Below are positions 7,620-16,401 of a stretch of DNA of 64,000 bases, piece after piece. The stretch spans positions 2,480,001 to 2,544,000 of the forward strand of contig NZ_CP015418.1 in the NCBI RefSeq assembly GCF_001633165.1. The letters are read 5' to 3'. The translations under genes and the position numbers were made by a program. The notes below the pieces were generated by a model that saw nothing but the letters and a program-made list of their open reading frames with translations, was not told the DNA's origin and made no database searches. The first letter of the stretch is position 1. The number at the start of each line of letters is the position of its first letter. Source of the DNA: Rhodovulum sulfidophilum DSM 1374 (GTDB lineage: Bacteria; Pseudomonadota; Alphaproteobacteria; Rhodobacterales; Rhodobacteraceae).

Positions 7620-8125
7620 GCGCCGTCCCAGCGAAACGGCACGTCGGCCGGAACGCCGTCGAGCCCCTCATGACAGAGCTGCCGGGCCTTGTTGCGGCGG
7701 ATCAGGAGGCCGCGAATGCCCTTGCCGCCCGCGAAGCGCCAGCGCGGAAGCTCGTCGCAGGCGCCGCGCAGATCGCCCGCATTGAGCTTGCGGATCAGGG
7801 TCGAGCGCGCAGCCGCGCCGAGCCCGACATTATAGGCCCAGTCCAAAATGCCCACATAGCTCCGGGCCGGGATCAGGTCCTCGACGGGATCCGCGATCAG
7901 CCGGTCGAGCCCGGCCTCGAACTCCGCGAGCCTCCCGGCGAACATCGCCCGGCACTCGGCGGGCGTGTAGCTGTCGCCGAGCGCGACGCCCCGGGTCTCG
8001 CCGAAGCAGACGGTCGGCATGCCGACGATGTCGAGATAGGCCTCTGTCTTCAGGCCCTCATTGCCACCGACGAAGCTGAGCGCGAGGGCGGTGGCGGCGG
8101 CGCCGCGTTTCAGGATCCTGCGCAT
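7616..8125 (-). CDS. Phage endolysin, GH24 lysozyme, likely SAR type
   Basis: Residues E23, D32 and T38 have the spacing E-8-D-5-T of the T4/P21 lysozyme family (GH24), with the neighbouring GMPTVCFGET block. It cleaves the glycan strands of peptidoglycan. The N-terminus has positive charges (RRILKR) followed by a short, weakly hydrophobic Ala/Leu-rich stretch (residues 9-21), as in signal-arrest-release endolysins such as R21. Those reach the periplasm through Sec and are freed when the membrane is depolarised. It has 169 residues, lies 4 bases from the holin candidate and overlaps the spanin candidate. Confidence 0.9.
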   Translation of the reverse strand: MRRILKRGAAATALALSFVGGNEGLKTEAYLDIVGMPTVCFGETRGVALGDSYTPAECRAMFAGRLAEFEAGLDRLIADPVEDLIPARSYVGILDWAYNVGLGAAARSTLIRKLNAGDLRGACDELPRWRFAGGKGIRGLLIRRNKARQLCHEGLDGVPADVPFRWDGA

Positions 8126-8129
8126 CGGT

Positions 8130-8342
8130 TCACTCCATCCTCTGGGCGATCAGCCGGGCGGCGAAGGCGGCCGCGGTCACCAGCGCCGACAGCCCGGCAA
8201 AGAGGCCGCGCGGGATGCCCAGCAGATCGGGCGAGGCGAGCGAGAGCCCGGCCTCACAGCCCGAGAGCAGGCCCGCGATCAGGATGAGACGGATCGACCA
8301 GGCGCGCCGGATCAGCGCGCGCCAGTGGGGCACGAGGTGCAT
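8130..8342 (-). CDS. Small two-helix membrane protein, putative holin (pinholin-like)
   Basis: The 70-residue protein has two hydrophobic segments (about residues 17-33 and 46-66) and a charged C-terminal tip. It sits directly upstream of the endolysin in the lysis cassette. Size and position fit a phage holin, and a SAR-type endolysin would pair with a small-hole pinholin. The sequence resembles short phage proteins annotated as holin or DUF7940, but this was not verified. Confidence 0.7.
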   Translation of the reverse strand: MHLVPHWRALIRRAWSIRLILIAGLLSGCEAGLSLASPDLLGIPRGLFAGLSALVTAAAFAARLIAQRME

Positions 8343-8367
8343 TTGGGGCTCCTTTCGGGGGAATAGC

Positions 8368-8655
8368 TCAGCGCGGGACGCGCTGCAGGACGGTCTTGAT
8401 GTCGGCGCGAAGCTCGCGCAGCAGCGCGTTGGTCTCCTCGCGGTCGCGCTGGCGGGCGGCGAGATCTTCGGCGCGCTGCCGCTGCCAGCGGGCCTCGAGG
8501 GCGCGGATCTCCTCGGCGAGCCGGGCGGTCTCGCGGTCGAGCGCGGCGGTATTGGTCCGCGCCCGGGCCTCGAGCCGTACCGACCAGACGGCCAGCCCGA
8601 GCAGCGAGAGCATCACCGCCCACCAGTCCCGGATCTGCGTGGTCAGTTCCTGCAT
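8368..8655 (-). CDS. Small membrane-anchored coiled-coil protein in lysis cassette
   Basis: Starting at ATG 8655 (MQELTTQIRDWW) the protein has 95 residues. A hydrophobic segment at about residues 11-27 is followed by a long Glu/Arg-rich coiled coil (residues 32-90). A longer open frame reaching further upstream overlaps the tail gene and looks non-coding. The topology resembles inner-membrane spanin (Rz) subunits or DUF2730-type phage proteins. Since a u-spanin candidate is also present, its role in lysis is open. Confidence 0.65.
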   Translation of the reverse strand: MQELTTQIRDWWAVMLSLLGLAVWSVRLEARARTNTAALDRETARLAEEIRALEARWQRQRAEDLAARQRDREETNALLRELRADIKTVLQRVPR

Positions 8656-8725
8656 GGGGCCTCCGGCGGATGGGCGCGCGCGGTGTTGGTGACGGTCATG
8701 GCGGGCCTCGTCATGGGAGGGCAGA

Positions 8726-9571
8726 TCAGCCGGTGAGGTGTTCGCGGCGCCTGAACAGGCGGACGCGGCCGGTGCGGAAGACCTCGTTGATGCGTCCGCC
8801 CTCGGCCCAGCGGACCCGGACGGCACTCAGCGCCGAGGCCTCGGGGGCGCCGGTCGGGACGGCAAGATCCTCCATCCCGGCCTTCAGCGGCGCGTCCCAG
8901 ATGCAGCCATGGACCAGCCGGGGCTGGCGCGGCATGGGCAGCCGCAGCATGCCGGAACAGACGTCATCCCTGCGGAAGCCCGCCCCGGGGAAGGACGTGA
9001 AGGGCGACCAGGTGCCGGTGACCTCGGGCCGCACCGAGATCTGCAGTGTGGAGGTGGTCTTGTTGGTGGCGACGGCCTCGAAGACCAGCGCATATTCGTA
9101 TCCGTCCTCGAACTCGGGCGTCTCCACGTTCTGGATGCTGCCTGCCTTGTCGTAGCTCCAGATCAGGCCGGTGGCGCCGTCGCCGGGCCGGACCATGTCG
9201 AAAGGGTGCCAGCCCGGGATCACAGCGTCGGGGGCGTGGGCCAGGATCGCGGCGCGCAGGATCGCCCCGGTCACCGCGCCGTAGATGTCGGAAAACGCAT
9301 CCTTCGCCTGGGCCTCGGTCAGCTGGTTCACCCCGGCCGGAACGAAGCTGCCGGAGGCGAAGGAGCCCAGCGTGATCCAGCCATTGTTCGGGACATTGCG
9401 CATCTTCAGGGCGCGGGCGTCGGTATCGACCCAGAGCATGCCGGCCGCCGTCTCGGCGGGCGGGGTGGCCCCGGCATTGCCGCTCTGGATCGCGGAAAGC
9501 ACGCCCTGCAGCATGGCGAAGGCCTGGGCCTTGGTATGGCCGGTGTCGAGCAGATAGGTGGCTTGGGTCAT
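8726..9571 (-). CDS. Phage tail fibre-like / distal tail protein
   Basis: The 281-residue protein begins MTQATYLLDTGHTKAQAF and includes a Thr/Gly-rich segment with MLWVDTDARALKMRN, the type of repeat found in fibre N-termini. Its middle and end look like a beta-rich appendage (DDVCSGMLRLPMP and following). It lies 7 bases downstream of the J-type tail gene and just before the lysis genes, the usual place for a receptor-binding fibre. GAGGA lies 5 bases before the ATG. Receptor specificity cannot be read. Confidence 0.7.
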   Translation of the reverse strand: MTQATYLLDTGHTKAQAFAMLQGVLSAIQSGNAGATPPAETAAGMLWVDTDARALKMRNVPNNGWITLGSFASGSFVPAGVNQLTEAQAKDAFSDIYGAVTGAILRAAILAHAPDAVIPGWHPFDMVRPGDGATGLIWSYDKAGSIQNVETPEFEDGYEYALVFEAVATNKTTSTLQISVRPEVTGTWSPFTSFPGAGFRRDDVCSGMLRLPMPRQPRLVHGCIWDAPLKAGMEDLAVPTGAPEASALSAVRVRWAEGGRINEVFRTGRVRLFRRREHLTG

Positions 9572-9578
9572 GTCATCC

Positions 9579-12206
9579 TCATGCGGCCTGGAGGGCGGTC
9601 ACGGTCAGGCCCGTGATGCCGATGGTGTAATCGGGGCTCTCGACGCCCAGGACCGCGCGGAAGCGGAAGGCCCGGCCCGAGTAGTCGGCGGCATCGAAGC
9701 TCTGCCAGGGCCCCCAGCGGGCGGCGTCGGGGGCGTCATCGGTAACCGAGACCTGCAGATCGACATCGCCATAGGCATCCGTCGAGCCGAGCCAGAGCCG
9801 CGCATCGGGCGGCGTCCACATCGCCGTGCCGGAGGGCTGCCAGAACAGGTCCCGGGCCTCCGAGATCAGGAGTTCGATATCCGAGATCAGCCGCACCGGC
9901 TGGACCGCGCCCAGATCGATCCGGCCCGCGAAGGCATAGCGCGCGCGGGTCTCGCCCGGAGCCATCGCCAGCACGCCGCCCGCCGCGTGGCAGCCCTCTG
10001 CCGCCCCCGCGAAGTCCGGCGCCTCGGCCAGGGTGGCGACGGTCGTGGTCGGGATGATCGAGGCGGCGCGGACCGCGATCCCCGAGACCGGGCCGGGCGT
10101 GCCCATCGCGTCATAGGGGCGCGCGAGATAGGTGCCGGATTTGAGCGGCAGGGTCGCCTCGGTGACCCCGCCCGAGACCGATTTGCCGATGCCGGTCGAG
10201 CTCTGCCAGCTGGCACCCGCCTGCGCGGTCGCGTGGCGGAACTCGATCCGGCCGCCCTGGCGCACGTCGAGCGAGGGATGCCGGTCCCAGCGCAGCATCG
10301 CCACCGCGCCACCCGAGGCCTGGACCGAAAGCCCGGTGATGGCGCCCGGCGGGGCGTTCTCGCCCTGCACGGCGGCGGCGCCTGCCCAGGCCCAGTCCGA
10401 CCAGATGCCGCGCGCATTGCGCCCGCGCACGCCGAAGGCATAGGGGCCCGGCGCCACATCGTCGATCATGTCCTCGGGCGTATCCGTCAGCCCGCGCAGC
10501 GTGGGCTCGGGGGCAGAGACCGGGCGCCAGGCGAACTGCCAGGTGTCGACGAAGGGATTGTCGGTCGTGGCCGCCAGCCGCACCCGGGTCTTGACCCCGC
10601 CGCCGCCGCGGGTCTCGTACAATTCCTCGGTCATGGTCGGCGCCGAGACCACCGGTTTTGCGGTCGGCGAGGGCAGGGTGGGCACACCGCCCGCGGGCTT
10701 GGGCATCTCCTCCGAGGTCCGCCAGTCGAAGATCGCGGGGCCGGTCTCGATGCAGCTCAGCGTGACGCGGACCCCGTCCTCGCCGATATGGACGGTGCGG
10801 CCGGTGACCTCGAAGGTCTTCGCCGTCCAGCCCCGGCGCGGCAGGCTCACCCGGATATTGTCGCCCAGCCGCACCGGCCAGGCGGCAAGCGAACAGGGCA
10901 GCGTGACCTGCTTCTGGCGGCGGCCCTTCAGCAGTGCCAGCTTCATCAGCCGCTGGCCGCGGGCAAAGCCGGTCTCGCCCGGCAACTCGCCCATGTCGAG
11001 CACCAGCGGCTCGCCATTGTCGGCGGCGATATAGGTGGCGCTGTCCAGCACCGGCAGGTCGGTCACGACATGCTCGTTTTCCGGATCGGCATATTGCGCC
11101 TTCACGGTGTTGAACTGTTCCTCGAAGGGCTTGCGCGCGGTGACCTGGATGCCGCCGACCAGCATGTCCTCGGTGACGGTGAAGGCGGGCTCTTCCCAGG
11201 CCGCGCCCCCGACGGTCAGGCGGCCGCGCTCGCAGGTCCACCAGCCGCCCCAGGAGGAAGACAGGTCGTTCAGGTTCTCGGCCGCGGTGGCCTCGGTCTC
11301 GAGCACGCCGTTGAAGGCATAGCGGTCCTCGGTCCTGCCCGAGGCCAGCGGCACCTGTTCCTCGGCCAGGTTGGCCAGCGCGAGGATCGTGTCCTCGTCG
11401 AGATCCCCGGGGCGCCAGCCCGGCCCGCCCCGGAGCTGCGGCGTCAGCATGTAATCGCGCAGGCAGAGCGCCGGATTGGTGCTGTATTTTACCTGGCCGT
11501 CGCGCGGATCGTAAACGCGCTTGCCACGGCACCTGACCCGGATCTGGGGCGCGCCGCTGGGGAAGAGGTCGCGGTCGTAATCGGCCTCGAAATAGACATA
11601 GGCCACGCCGCGCAGCCGATGCGCCTCGGTCCATTCGCGGGCGGCCGCGACATAGCGGGCCTCGGCCGCCTGATCCTCGCCGCCATTGTGGACGCAGAGG
11701 CGCACGCGGCCTTTGTAATCGCTTCCGACCTGGCCCCAATGATACGGATCGCCGCTGCCCGCGGCTTCATCGCGGCGGTATTGCGCCTCGGTCCAGACCA
11801 GGGTCTCGCCCAGCCAGATCTCGACCGCGCCGTCGATCTCGTGGCAGGCCAGCGGCATGATCGAGTGATAGCGGCGATGCGGCTTGCCCCCGGCCTCGGT
11901 GGTGGCGCGGGCAACGATGGAGCCCCCGAGCATGCGCTCGCCATAGAGGATCCGGCCCGTCGTCACCGGCTGGATCCGGTTGAGGGTGATCTCGTCGCGG
12001 GTCTTGGCCTGGGGCTTCTTCGCCATCGCCATCTGGATGCCGGTCAGCACGGCCGCGAGCGCAGCCTGGCCCATGATGGCGGTCGCGGTCAGCCCGGCCA
12101 TCCAGCCGCCCGCCGCAACGCCAAGGGCCGCCACCACCGGCGGCATGGCATGGGCGGGTCCGGCCAGCAGGATCAGCAGCGCGGGAAGGATCAGTCGATA
12201 CGCCAT
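9579..12206 (-). CDS. Tail tip / host specificity protein, lambda J-like
   Basis: With ATG 12206 the protein has 875 residues; the frame is open further upstream but that part overlaps the NlpC-like gene. Residues 1-60 contain two hydrophobic segments, the first (MAYRLILPALLILLAGPAHA) looking like a cleavable signal and the second Ala/Gly-rich. The long remainder has the mixed beta pattern and fibronectin-type stretches (for example APPGAITGLSVQASGG) of siphovirus central tail-tip proteins. Position after the NlpC-like gene mirrors lambda K-I-J. It would contact the host receptor or puncture the envelope. It overlaps the upstream gene by 16 bases. Confidence 0.85.
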   Translation of the reverse strand: MAYRLILPALLILLAGPAHAMPPVVAALGVAAGGWMAGLTATAIMGQAALAAVLTGIQMAMAKKPQAKTRDEITLNRIQPVTTGRILYGERMLGGSIVARATTEAGGKPHRRYHSIMPLACHEIDGAVEIWLGETLVWTEAQYRRDEAAGSGDPYHWGQVGSDYKGRVRLCVHNGGEDQAAEARYVAAAREWTEAHRLRGVAYVYFEADYDRDLFPSGAPQIRVRCRGKRVYDPRDGQVKYSTNPALCLRDYMLTPQLRGGPGWRPGDLDEDTILALANLAEEQVPLASGRTEDRYAFNGVLETEATAAENLNDLSSSWGGWWTCERGRLTVGGAAWEEPAFTVTEDMLVGGIQVTARKPFEEQFNTVKAQYADPENEHVVTDLPVLDSATYIAADNGEPLVLDMGELPGETGFARGQRLMKLALLKGRRQKQVTLPCSLAAWPVRLGDNIRVSLPRRGWTAKTFEVTGRTVHIGEDGVRVTLSCIETGPAIFDWRTSEEMPKPAGGVPTLPSPTAKPVVSAPTMTEELYETRGGGGVKTRVRLAATTDNPFVDTWQFAWRPVSAPEPTLRGLTDTPEDMIDDVAPGPYAFGVRGRNARGIWSDWAWAGAAAVQGENAPPGAITGLSVQASGGAVAMLRWDRHPSLDVRQGGRIEFRHATAQAGASWQSSTGIGKSVSGGVTEATLPLKSGTYLARPYDAMGTPGPVSGIAVRAASIIPTTTVATLAEAPDFAGAAEGCHAAGGVLAMAPGETRARYAFAGRIDLGAVQPVRLISDIELLISEARDLFWQPSGTAMWTPPDARLWLGSTDAYGDVDLQVSVTDDAPDAARWGPWQSFDAADYSGRAFRFRAVLGVESPDYTIGITGLTVTALQAA

Positions 12207-12598
12207 GCCGCCTCCGCGGTCAGGACCGGGCGGCGCACCAGGCCGTTCCGGCCCATATGCTGCGCATAGCGCCCCGTCACCACGCCCATGGCGCCCGGCA
12301 TCGCGCCCTCGCAGGCGGTCATCACCCAGTCGCCGCGCCGCGCGCCCGCGACCGGCAGCCGCTCCAGATGCGCGTCGACCAGCGCCTCGATGGAGCCGAA
12401 GCCCAGCAAGACCAGCACCTTGGCCGCCCCGTATTCCGAACCGTAATCCGGCAGCCCCGGGATCGGATCTTCCCATGTCATGCTCCGGGCGACGGCGCGG
12501 CAGAAGCCCAGGCAATCGGCCGTGCCCCAGGCAAAGGGCCGGTCCTCCCAGTCCCGCACCGCCGCCGACAGGCGCCGCTCCCAGCCCGCGCGCCGCAT
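12191..12598 (-). CDS. DUF6950 / NlpC-P60-like tail assembly protein
   Basis: The 135-residue protein has the pattern FAWGTADCLGFC (residues 22-33) and later ARRGDWV, as in the DUF6950 family, a relative of the NlpC/P60 cysteine peptidases found just before tail-tip genes. The Asp-Cys pair would provide the nucleophile; the later His is not certain. Likely it cleaves peptidoglycan during tail assembly or DNA entry. Its start overlaps the upstream stop in TGATG. Confidence 0.75.
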   Translation of the reverse strand: MRRAGWERRLSAAVRDWEDRPFAWGTADCLGFCRAVARSMTWEDPIPGLPDYGSEYGAAKVLVLLGFGSIEALVDAHLERLPVAGARRGDWVMTACEGAMPGAMGVVTGRYAQHMGRNGLVRRPVLTAEAAWRID

Positions 12599-13122
12599 CA
12601 GGTCCGCCCCCAGGTATCTTCGCGGTTCTGGATCGCCTGGACCAGGCCGAAGCCCTGATCGCCCGGGAAGCGCTTTTCCTGGTCCTCGGGCAGGTAATAG
12701 AACGGGAACTTGCGCCCCAGCGCCATGCTGCGCGGCTCGAGCGCCAGCGTGGTGGTGGCGGTGTCGGGGCCGTCATCGCTCTCCATGGTGTCGGCGACCC
12801 CGTCGAAGAGCACATCGGCCGTCTCGATCTGGCCGGTCTCGTCGAACAGCGCCAGGAACACCGTCACCCGGCGGCGCTGGAACTCCTCGAGCTCGGCCAG
12901 CGCCACCACCTCGGGATCGAGCCCGGAAAGCGTGATCGACAGCCCCGGAATGCCCTCGCCCGAGGTCGCCTGCGCCTCGCCGACCGAGAGCATCTGCCCC
13001 GCGCCGAGATAGGTCACGCCCTCCCAGTCGACGGTCCCGTGCCCGGTGAACATCGCCAGATCGCCGGTATCGAACCGGCAGCGCACCAGCAGACCCAGCA
13101 TCCGGTCTCCGCTTGCATCCAT
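12598..13122 (-). CDS. Minor tail protein
   Basis: The 174-residue protein starts at ATG 13122 (MDASGDRMLGLLVRCRFDTG). An in-frame extension upstream overlaps the previous gene and was not used. The beta-rich sequence with FDGVADTMESDDG and a terminal WGRT block recurs in siphovirus genes located between the tape measure and the NlpC-like protein. No enzymatic motif is seen. It probably forms part of the tail tip. TGATG overlaps couple it on both sides. Confidence 0.75.
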   Translation of the reverse strand: MDASGDRMLGLLVRCRFDTGDLAMFTGHGTVDWEGVTYLGAGQMLSVGEAQATSGEGIPGLSITLSGLDPEVVALAELEEFQRRRVTVFLALFDETGQIETADVLFDGVADTMESDDGPDTATTTLALEPRSMALGRKFPFYYLPEDQEKRFPGDQGFGLVQAIQNREDTWGRT

Positions 13123-13718
13123 CACAGCGCCTCTCTGATTTGCAGGGATCTTGTCCGGACCCGCGCCTGGCTGACGGAAAGCACGGCCTCGGGACCGGCC
13201 AGCGCCCAGCTGCCCCAGGGCGCGCGCATCGCCACCGGATCGCCCGGGGCGACGGGGCGGCGCAGCCGGGGCCAGAGCGTGACGCTCTGCCGGAAGGCCG
13301 GTGTGGGGGCCTCGGCCGCGGTCACGATATGCAGATGGCGGCCGAGGGTCAGGTAATCGCCCGGCAACACCCGGTCGCCCGCGACTGCCAACTGCAGCAC
13401 CAGCGCCTGCGCCCGGGCATTGGCCGCGACCGCCACCACCGGATCCGTGGTGATCTTGCCATGGGGCCCCTCGTAATCCATCGCGGCCATGTCGAGCTCG
13501 AAGCGGCCCGCCGGACCGTTGAGGCTGGCGATCCAGGCCGAGATCGCGGCACTCTCGCGGGCATCGAATGCCGCCAGCACCAGCTCGGCCGCCCACATGC
13601 CGCCCATGAAGTCATAGGCGGTCTGCGCAAAGCTGTAGGGGCTCTGCACGCGGATCGAGGAGGTGATCTGCTTCAGCGTGAGCGAGGCCACGCGGACGGC
13701 ATCGGGCGGGAAGGCCAT
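13122..13718 (-). CDS. Minor tail protein
   Basis: The 198-residue protein (MAFPPDAVRVASLTLKQ) lies directly after the tape measure gene, with stop-start overlap on both sides. No domain name could be attached. A mid-region with FELDMAAMDYEGPHGK and a beta-rich C-terminal half suggests a structural tail-tip or distal-tail component. The call rests on position in a conserved siphovirus gene order. Confidence 0.7.
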   Translation of the reverse strand: MAFPPDAVRVASLTLKQITSSIRVQSPYSFAQTAYDFMGGMWAAELVLAAFDARESAAISAWIASLNGPAGRFELDMAAMDYEGPHGKITTDPVVAVAANARAQALVLQLAVAGDRVLPGDYLTLGRHLHIVTAAEAPTPAFRQSVTLWPRLRRPVAPGDPVAMRAPWGSWALAGPEAVLSVSQARVRTRSLQIREAL

Positions 13719-15727
13719 CAGCGGCCCTCCCGGCGCTGGCGGGCATAGACCCGCTGCGCCTCCTCGCGGGAGACCCGGCGCACCGCCTCGGCGATCTGGC
13801 GCGGATCGGCATTGGTCTGGGCCACGCTGACATGCACATCGCCCATCCGGACCGAGCCGCCGCCGAGGCTGCCCAGGCGGTGGTTCGGGATCACCTGGGC
13901 GCCGCGGGGCAGGTTCACGAGCTCGGGGCCCGCCTCGCCGACCCAGGCAAGCCCGCCCGGGGCGCGGTCGGTGCCGCGGGCAAAGCCGGGAAGGCCGCCC
14001 GAGGGGAAAAGCTGGGTCACGGTCCCGCCGCCGCCGCTTGCGCCGCCGCCGCCGAAGAGCCCCGAGAACAGCCCGTCGAAGAGCGAGCCCATCGCGTCGG
14101 TCAGCGGCGAGAGCGCGCGGTCGAGCAGATCGTCGAGCATCCGGTCGGCCAGCGCCGAGATCGCGTCCCCCGCATCGCCCGAGCCCGAGATCACGTCCTT
14201 GAAGAAGCTCTTGAAGCTGTCGCCGGTCTTCCGCGCGGTCTCGCTGAGCCGTTCGGTCGCGGTGCCGATCCCGCCAAGCCCGGTCTGGTCGTCCTCGTCC
14301 TCCGGGAGCCTGGGGCGGCCGGGCCCGCCCGGGGGCGTTTCGGCCAGGGTCTCGCGCAGTGCCTTCAGCGTCTCGAGCGGCCGGGTCATGTTGGTGAACA
14401 GCCCCTCGACCTGGGTGCCGTAATTGGTAGCGTATTGCGCCGCGAGCCGGGACTCCTCGCGCAGCGCGCGCATGCTCTCGGCGCTGCCCGTGACCGAGGC
14501 GGCCAGCGTGCGGAAGGAGGCCCCGAAGCCCGGGATCAGCTTGCCGACGGTCGCAATGTTGCCGATGAAGCCCGACCAGCGCTGCTGTATGTCGGCCATG
14601 GCCTCGAGGAAGTCCGCGCGGATCGACCAGCCCATCTGCCGGACCGCGAGCGTGACCAGATGCGGCCCCTCGGCGATCCGCTCCCAGACCTCGGCCGCGA
14701 CATCCTTCATCAGATCCAGCGCTTCCCCGAAGCCGCCCGTGGCCGTGACCAGCCGTCCGAGCTGATAGACCAGCTCGCCCGCCGCGATCACCGCGATGCC
14801 GATGCCCGAGCGGATCAGCGCGCCCCGGAGCATGGCGAGCGATCCCGCCAGCGAGAGCGTGGCGAGCCGTGCTGCCGCCAGCGCGCCGACATAGCGGACC
14901 CCGAAGGCGGTGACGGCCGTGCCGATCCAGGTCGAGATCCGCGCGAGGTTCTCGGTCAGCCCGTCGATCACCCTGCGCAACAGCCCGCCCTCGCGCAGCG
15001 CCTCGGTCATCGCCTGCGCCGCGCGGCCGAGGGCTGGCACCAGCCGCAGCGCCAGCTGCTGGCCCGCATAGCGCGAGATCAGCCCCAGCCGGGCGATCCG
15101 GTCATTGGCGGCCTCGATCTTCCCGGCCTCGACCGCATCGAGCGACAGCCCGTAGTCTTCGACATCCTCGCGCGCGGCGCGTATCGCCGCGCCGCCCTGG
15201 ATCATCACGAGCGCCATCTCGCGGTTCCGGACGCCCAGATCGCGCAGCACCGCCGTCGCCTCGCCCGCCGAAAGCCCGAGCCCCTTCACCGCATCGGCGA
15301 TGGTCGCGACCTTGGCATCGGCATCGAGCCCGTCGAGATCGGCGGCCGCCAGCCCCAGCCGCTTGAGCGCCCGGTCGGCATTGCCGCCAACCCCGATATT
15401 GGCGATCTCGCGGCCGATGTTCTGGATGTCGTTCGTCACCGCCGAAAGCGGCACGCCCGCCTCACCGGCGGCGAGCTCGAGCGCGCGGAAGGCGCCGATG
15501 GAGGCATCGAGGCGGCGCGCGGCCTTGGCCGCCCGGTCGATCTCGCCCGCGCCCTTCAGGGCCGCCGCCGACAGCGCCGCGCCCATCGCCGAGGCGGCCG
15601 CGGCCACCGCGCGGAACTGGCTGCGCATGACGCGGAGCGGATCCTTCACCCGCTTCGCGCCGCGTTCGAACTTGGCGCTGTCGAGCCCGAGATTGACCCG
15701 GAGCGCGCCGATCACCGATTGGGACAC
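13718..15727 (-). CDS. Tail tape measure protein
   Basis: The 669-residue protein has the features of tape measures: an N-terminal VNLGLDSAKFERGAKRV block, long Ala-rich helices, several hydrophobic stretches (about residues 260-315) and a Gly-rich region near residues 560-575. The C-terminal end carries PGFARGTDRAPGGLAWVGEAGPEL, the usual glycine-rich TMP tail motif. It sets tail length and is expected to help DNA cross the membrane. It starts with GTG at 15727. GGAG lies ten bases upstream, separated by an unusual TATATATATA run. Confidence 0.92.
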   Translation of the reverse strand: MSQSVIGALRVNLGLDSAKFERGAKRVKDPLRVMRSQFRAVAAAASAMGAALSAAALKGAGEIDRAAKAARRLDASIGAFRALELAAGEAGVPLSAVTNDIQNIGREIANIGVGGNADRALKRLGLAAADLDGLDADAKVATIADAVKGLGLSAGEATAVLRDLGVRNREMALVMIQGGAAIRAAREDVEDYGLSLDAVEAGKIEAANDRIARLGLISRYAGQQLALRLVPALGRAAQAMTEALREGGLLRRVIDGLTENLARISTWIGTAVTAFGVRYVGALAAARLATLSLAGSLAMLRGALIRSGIGIAVIAAGELVYQLGRLVTATGGFGEALDLMKDVAAEVWERIAEGPHLVTLAVRQMGWSIRADFLEAMADIQQRWSGFIGNIATVGKLIPGFGASFRTLAASVTGSAESMRALREESRLAAQYATNYGTQVEGLFTNMTRPLETLKALRETLAETPPGGPGRPRLPEDEDDQTGLGGIGTATERLSETARKTGDSFKSFFKDVISGSGDAGDAISALADRMLDDLLDRALSPLTDAMGSLFDGLFSGLFGGGGASGGGGTVTQLFPSGGLPGFARGTDRAPGGLAWVGEAGPELVNLPRGAQVIPNHRLGSLGGGSVRMGDVHVSVAQTNADPRQIAEAVRRVSREEAQRVYARQRREGR

Positions 15728-15742
15728 TATATATATACTCCA

Positions 15743-16054
15743 TCAGCCGCGCGCCGCGGGGCGCCGGGCCCAGGCGGTCGCGACGGTGTCGAACATGGCC
15801 TGCATCTCGGTCGCGGGCTGGGCCGCTTCGGGCCCGCTCCGCCCGCCCAGGAAGGAGCGGAAGGAGGGCAGGGACGGGCAGCGCCTGAGCGCCTCGACAT
15901 GCCAGGCCAGCCAGGCGCGGGCCTCGTGTTCGGCCCGGATCCGCGCCCGCGCGCCCCGCATCGCGAGCCCGTATTCCTTCAGGCTCAGATCCTGGAAGGC
16001 GGCCGGGTCGAACCCGGCCGCGACATGGGCTTCGAACAGGCTCTCCAGCGTCAT
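15743..16054 (-). CDS. Tail assembly chaperone (second of pair)
   Basis: The 103-residue, helix-rich, acidic/basic protein sits just before the tape measure gene and overlaps the previous small gene by four bases. This is where siphoviruses encode their tail assembly chaperones (lambda G/GT). It begins MTLESLFEAHVAAGFDP. Overlap by ATGA suggests reinitiation; no convincing slippery heptamer for a programmed frameshift was found. Confidence 0.75.
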   Translation of the reverse strand: MTLESLFEAHVAAGFDPAAFQDLSLKEYGLAMRGARARIRAEHEARAWLAWHVEALRRCPSLPSFRSFLGGRSGPEAAQPATEMQAMFDTVATAWARRPAARG

Positions 16055-16401
16055 CCGGCGGCGGGGGCCGGAAGCGGCTTTCCCGGCCCGTCTTCCGGCT
16101 CGTCCTGCGCGAGCTCGGGCGAGGCGGCGCGGAAGAGCCGGAGCAGCACCCCCGGATCCTCGCTCAGGATATCGCCCGCCAGCCGGTAATCGGCCTCGGG
16201 ATGGTGGCGGGCAAGGGTGCAGCGGATCATCTCGATCATGTCGCCGACCGCGGCCTGGCCGCCCTCGGCCGCCTCGGCCCAGGAGAGCGCGTTCTCGCCG
16301 GTGGCGTCCTCGAAGGCGGCGAGCGCCAGCATGTCCATCCGAAGCGTGTAGCGGCTGCCCTCGCAGTCGATGGCGACCTCGCCCTTGAACCGGTTCGCCA
16401 T
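16051..16401 (-). CDS. GTA-gp10-like tail assembly chaperone
   Basis: The 116-residue product from ATG 16401 (a second ATG at 16404 is possible; GGAGG is better spaced for 16401) begins MANRFKGEV. It continues with a pattern like the gene-transfer-agent gp10 family, which lies after the tail tube gene in the Rhodobacter GTA and related phages. It probably chaperones the tape measure during tail assembly. Its C-terminus is Pro/Gly-rich (DGPGKPLPAPAAG). Confidence 0.75.
   Translation of the reverse strand: MANRFKGEVAIDCEGSRYTLRMDMLALAAFEDATGENALSWAEAAEGGQAAVGDMIEMIRCTLARHHPEADYRLAGDILSEDPGVLLRLFRAASPELAQDEPEDGPGKPLPAPAAG

Noticed and set aside
9558..16189. Long plus-strand open frames of 903 and 785 codons opposite the tail genes.
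   Set aside because: Low-complexity Arg/Gly/Pro content and complete overlap with tail proteins that have family patterns; treated as shadows.
15743..16401. Programmed frameshift between the two tail chaperone genes, as in lambda G/GT.
   Set aside because: The genes overlap by ATGA and each has its own start; no clear slippery heptamer was found.
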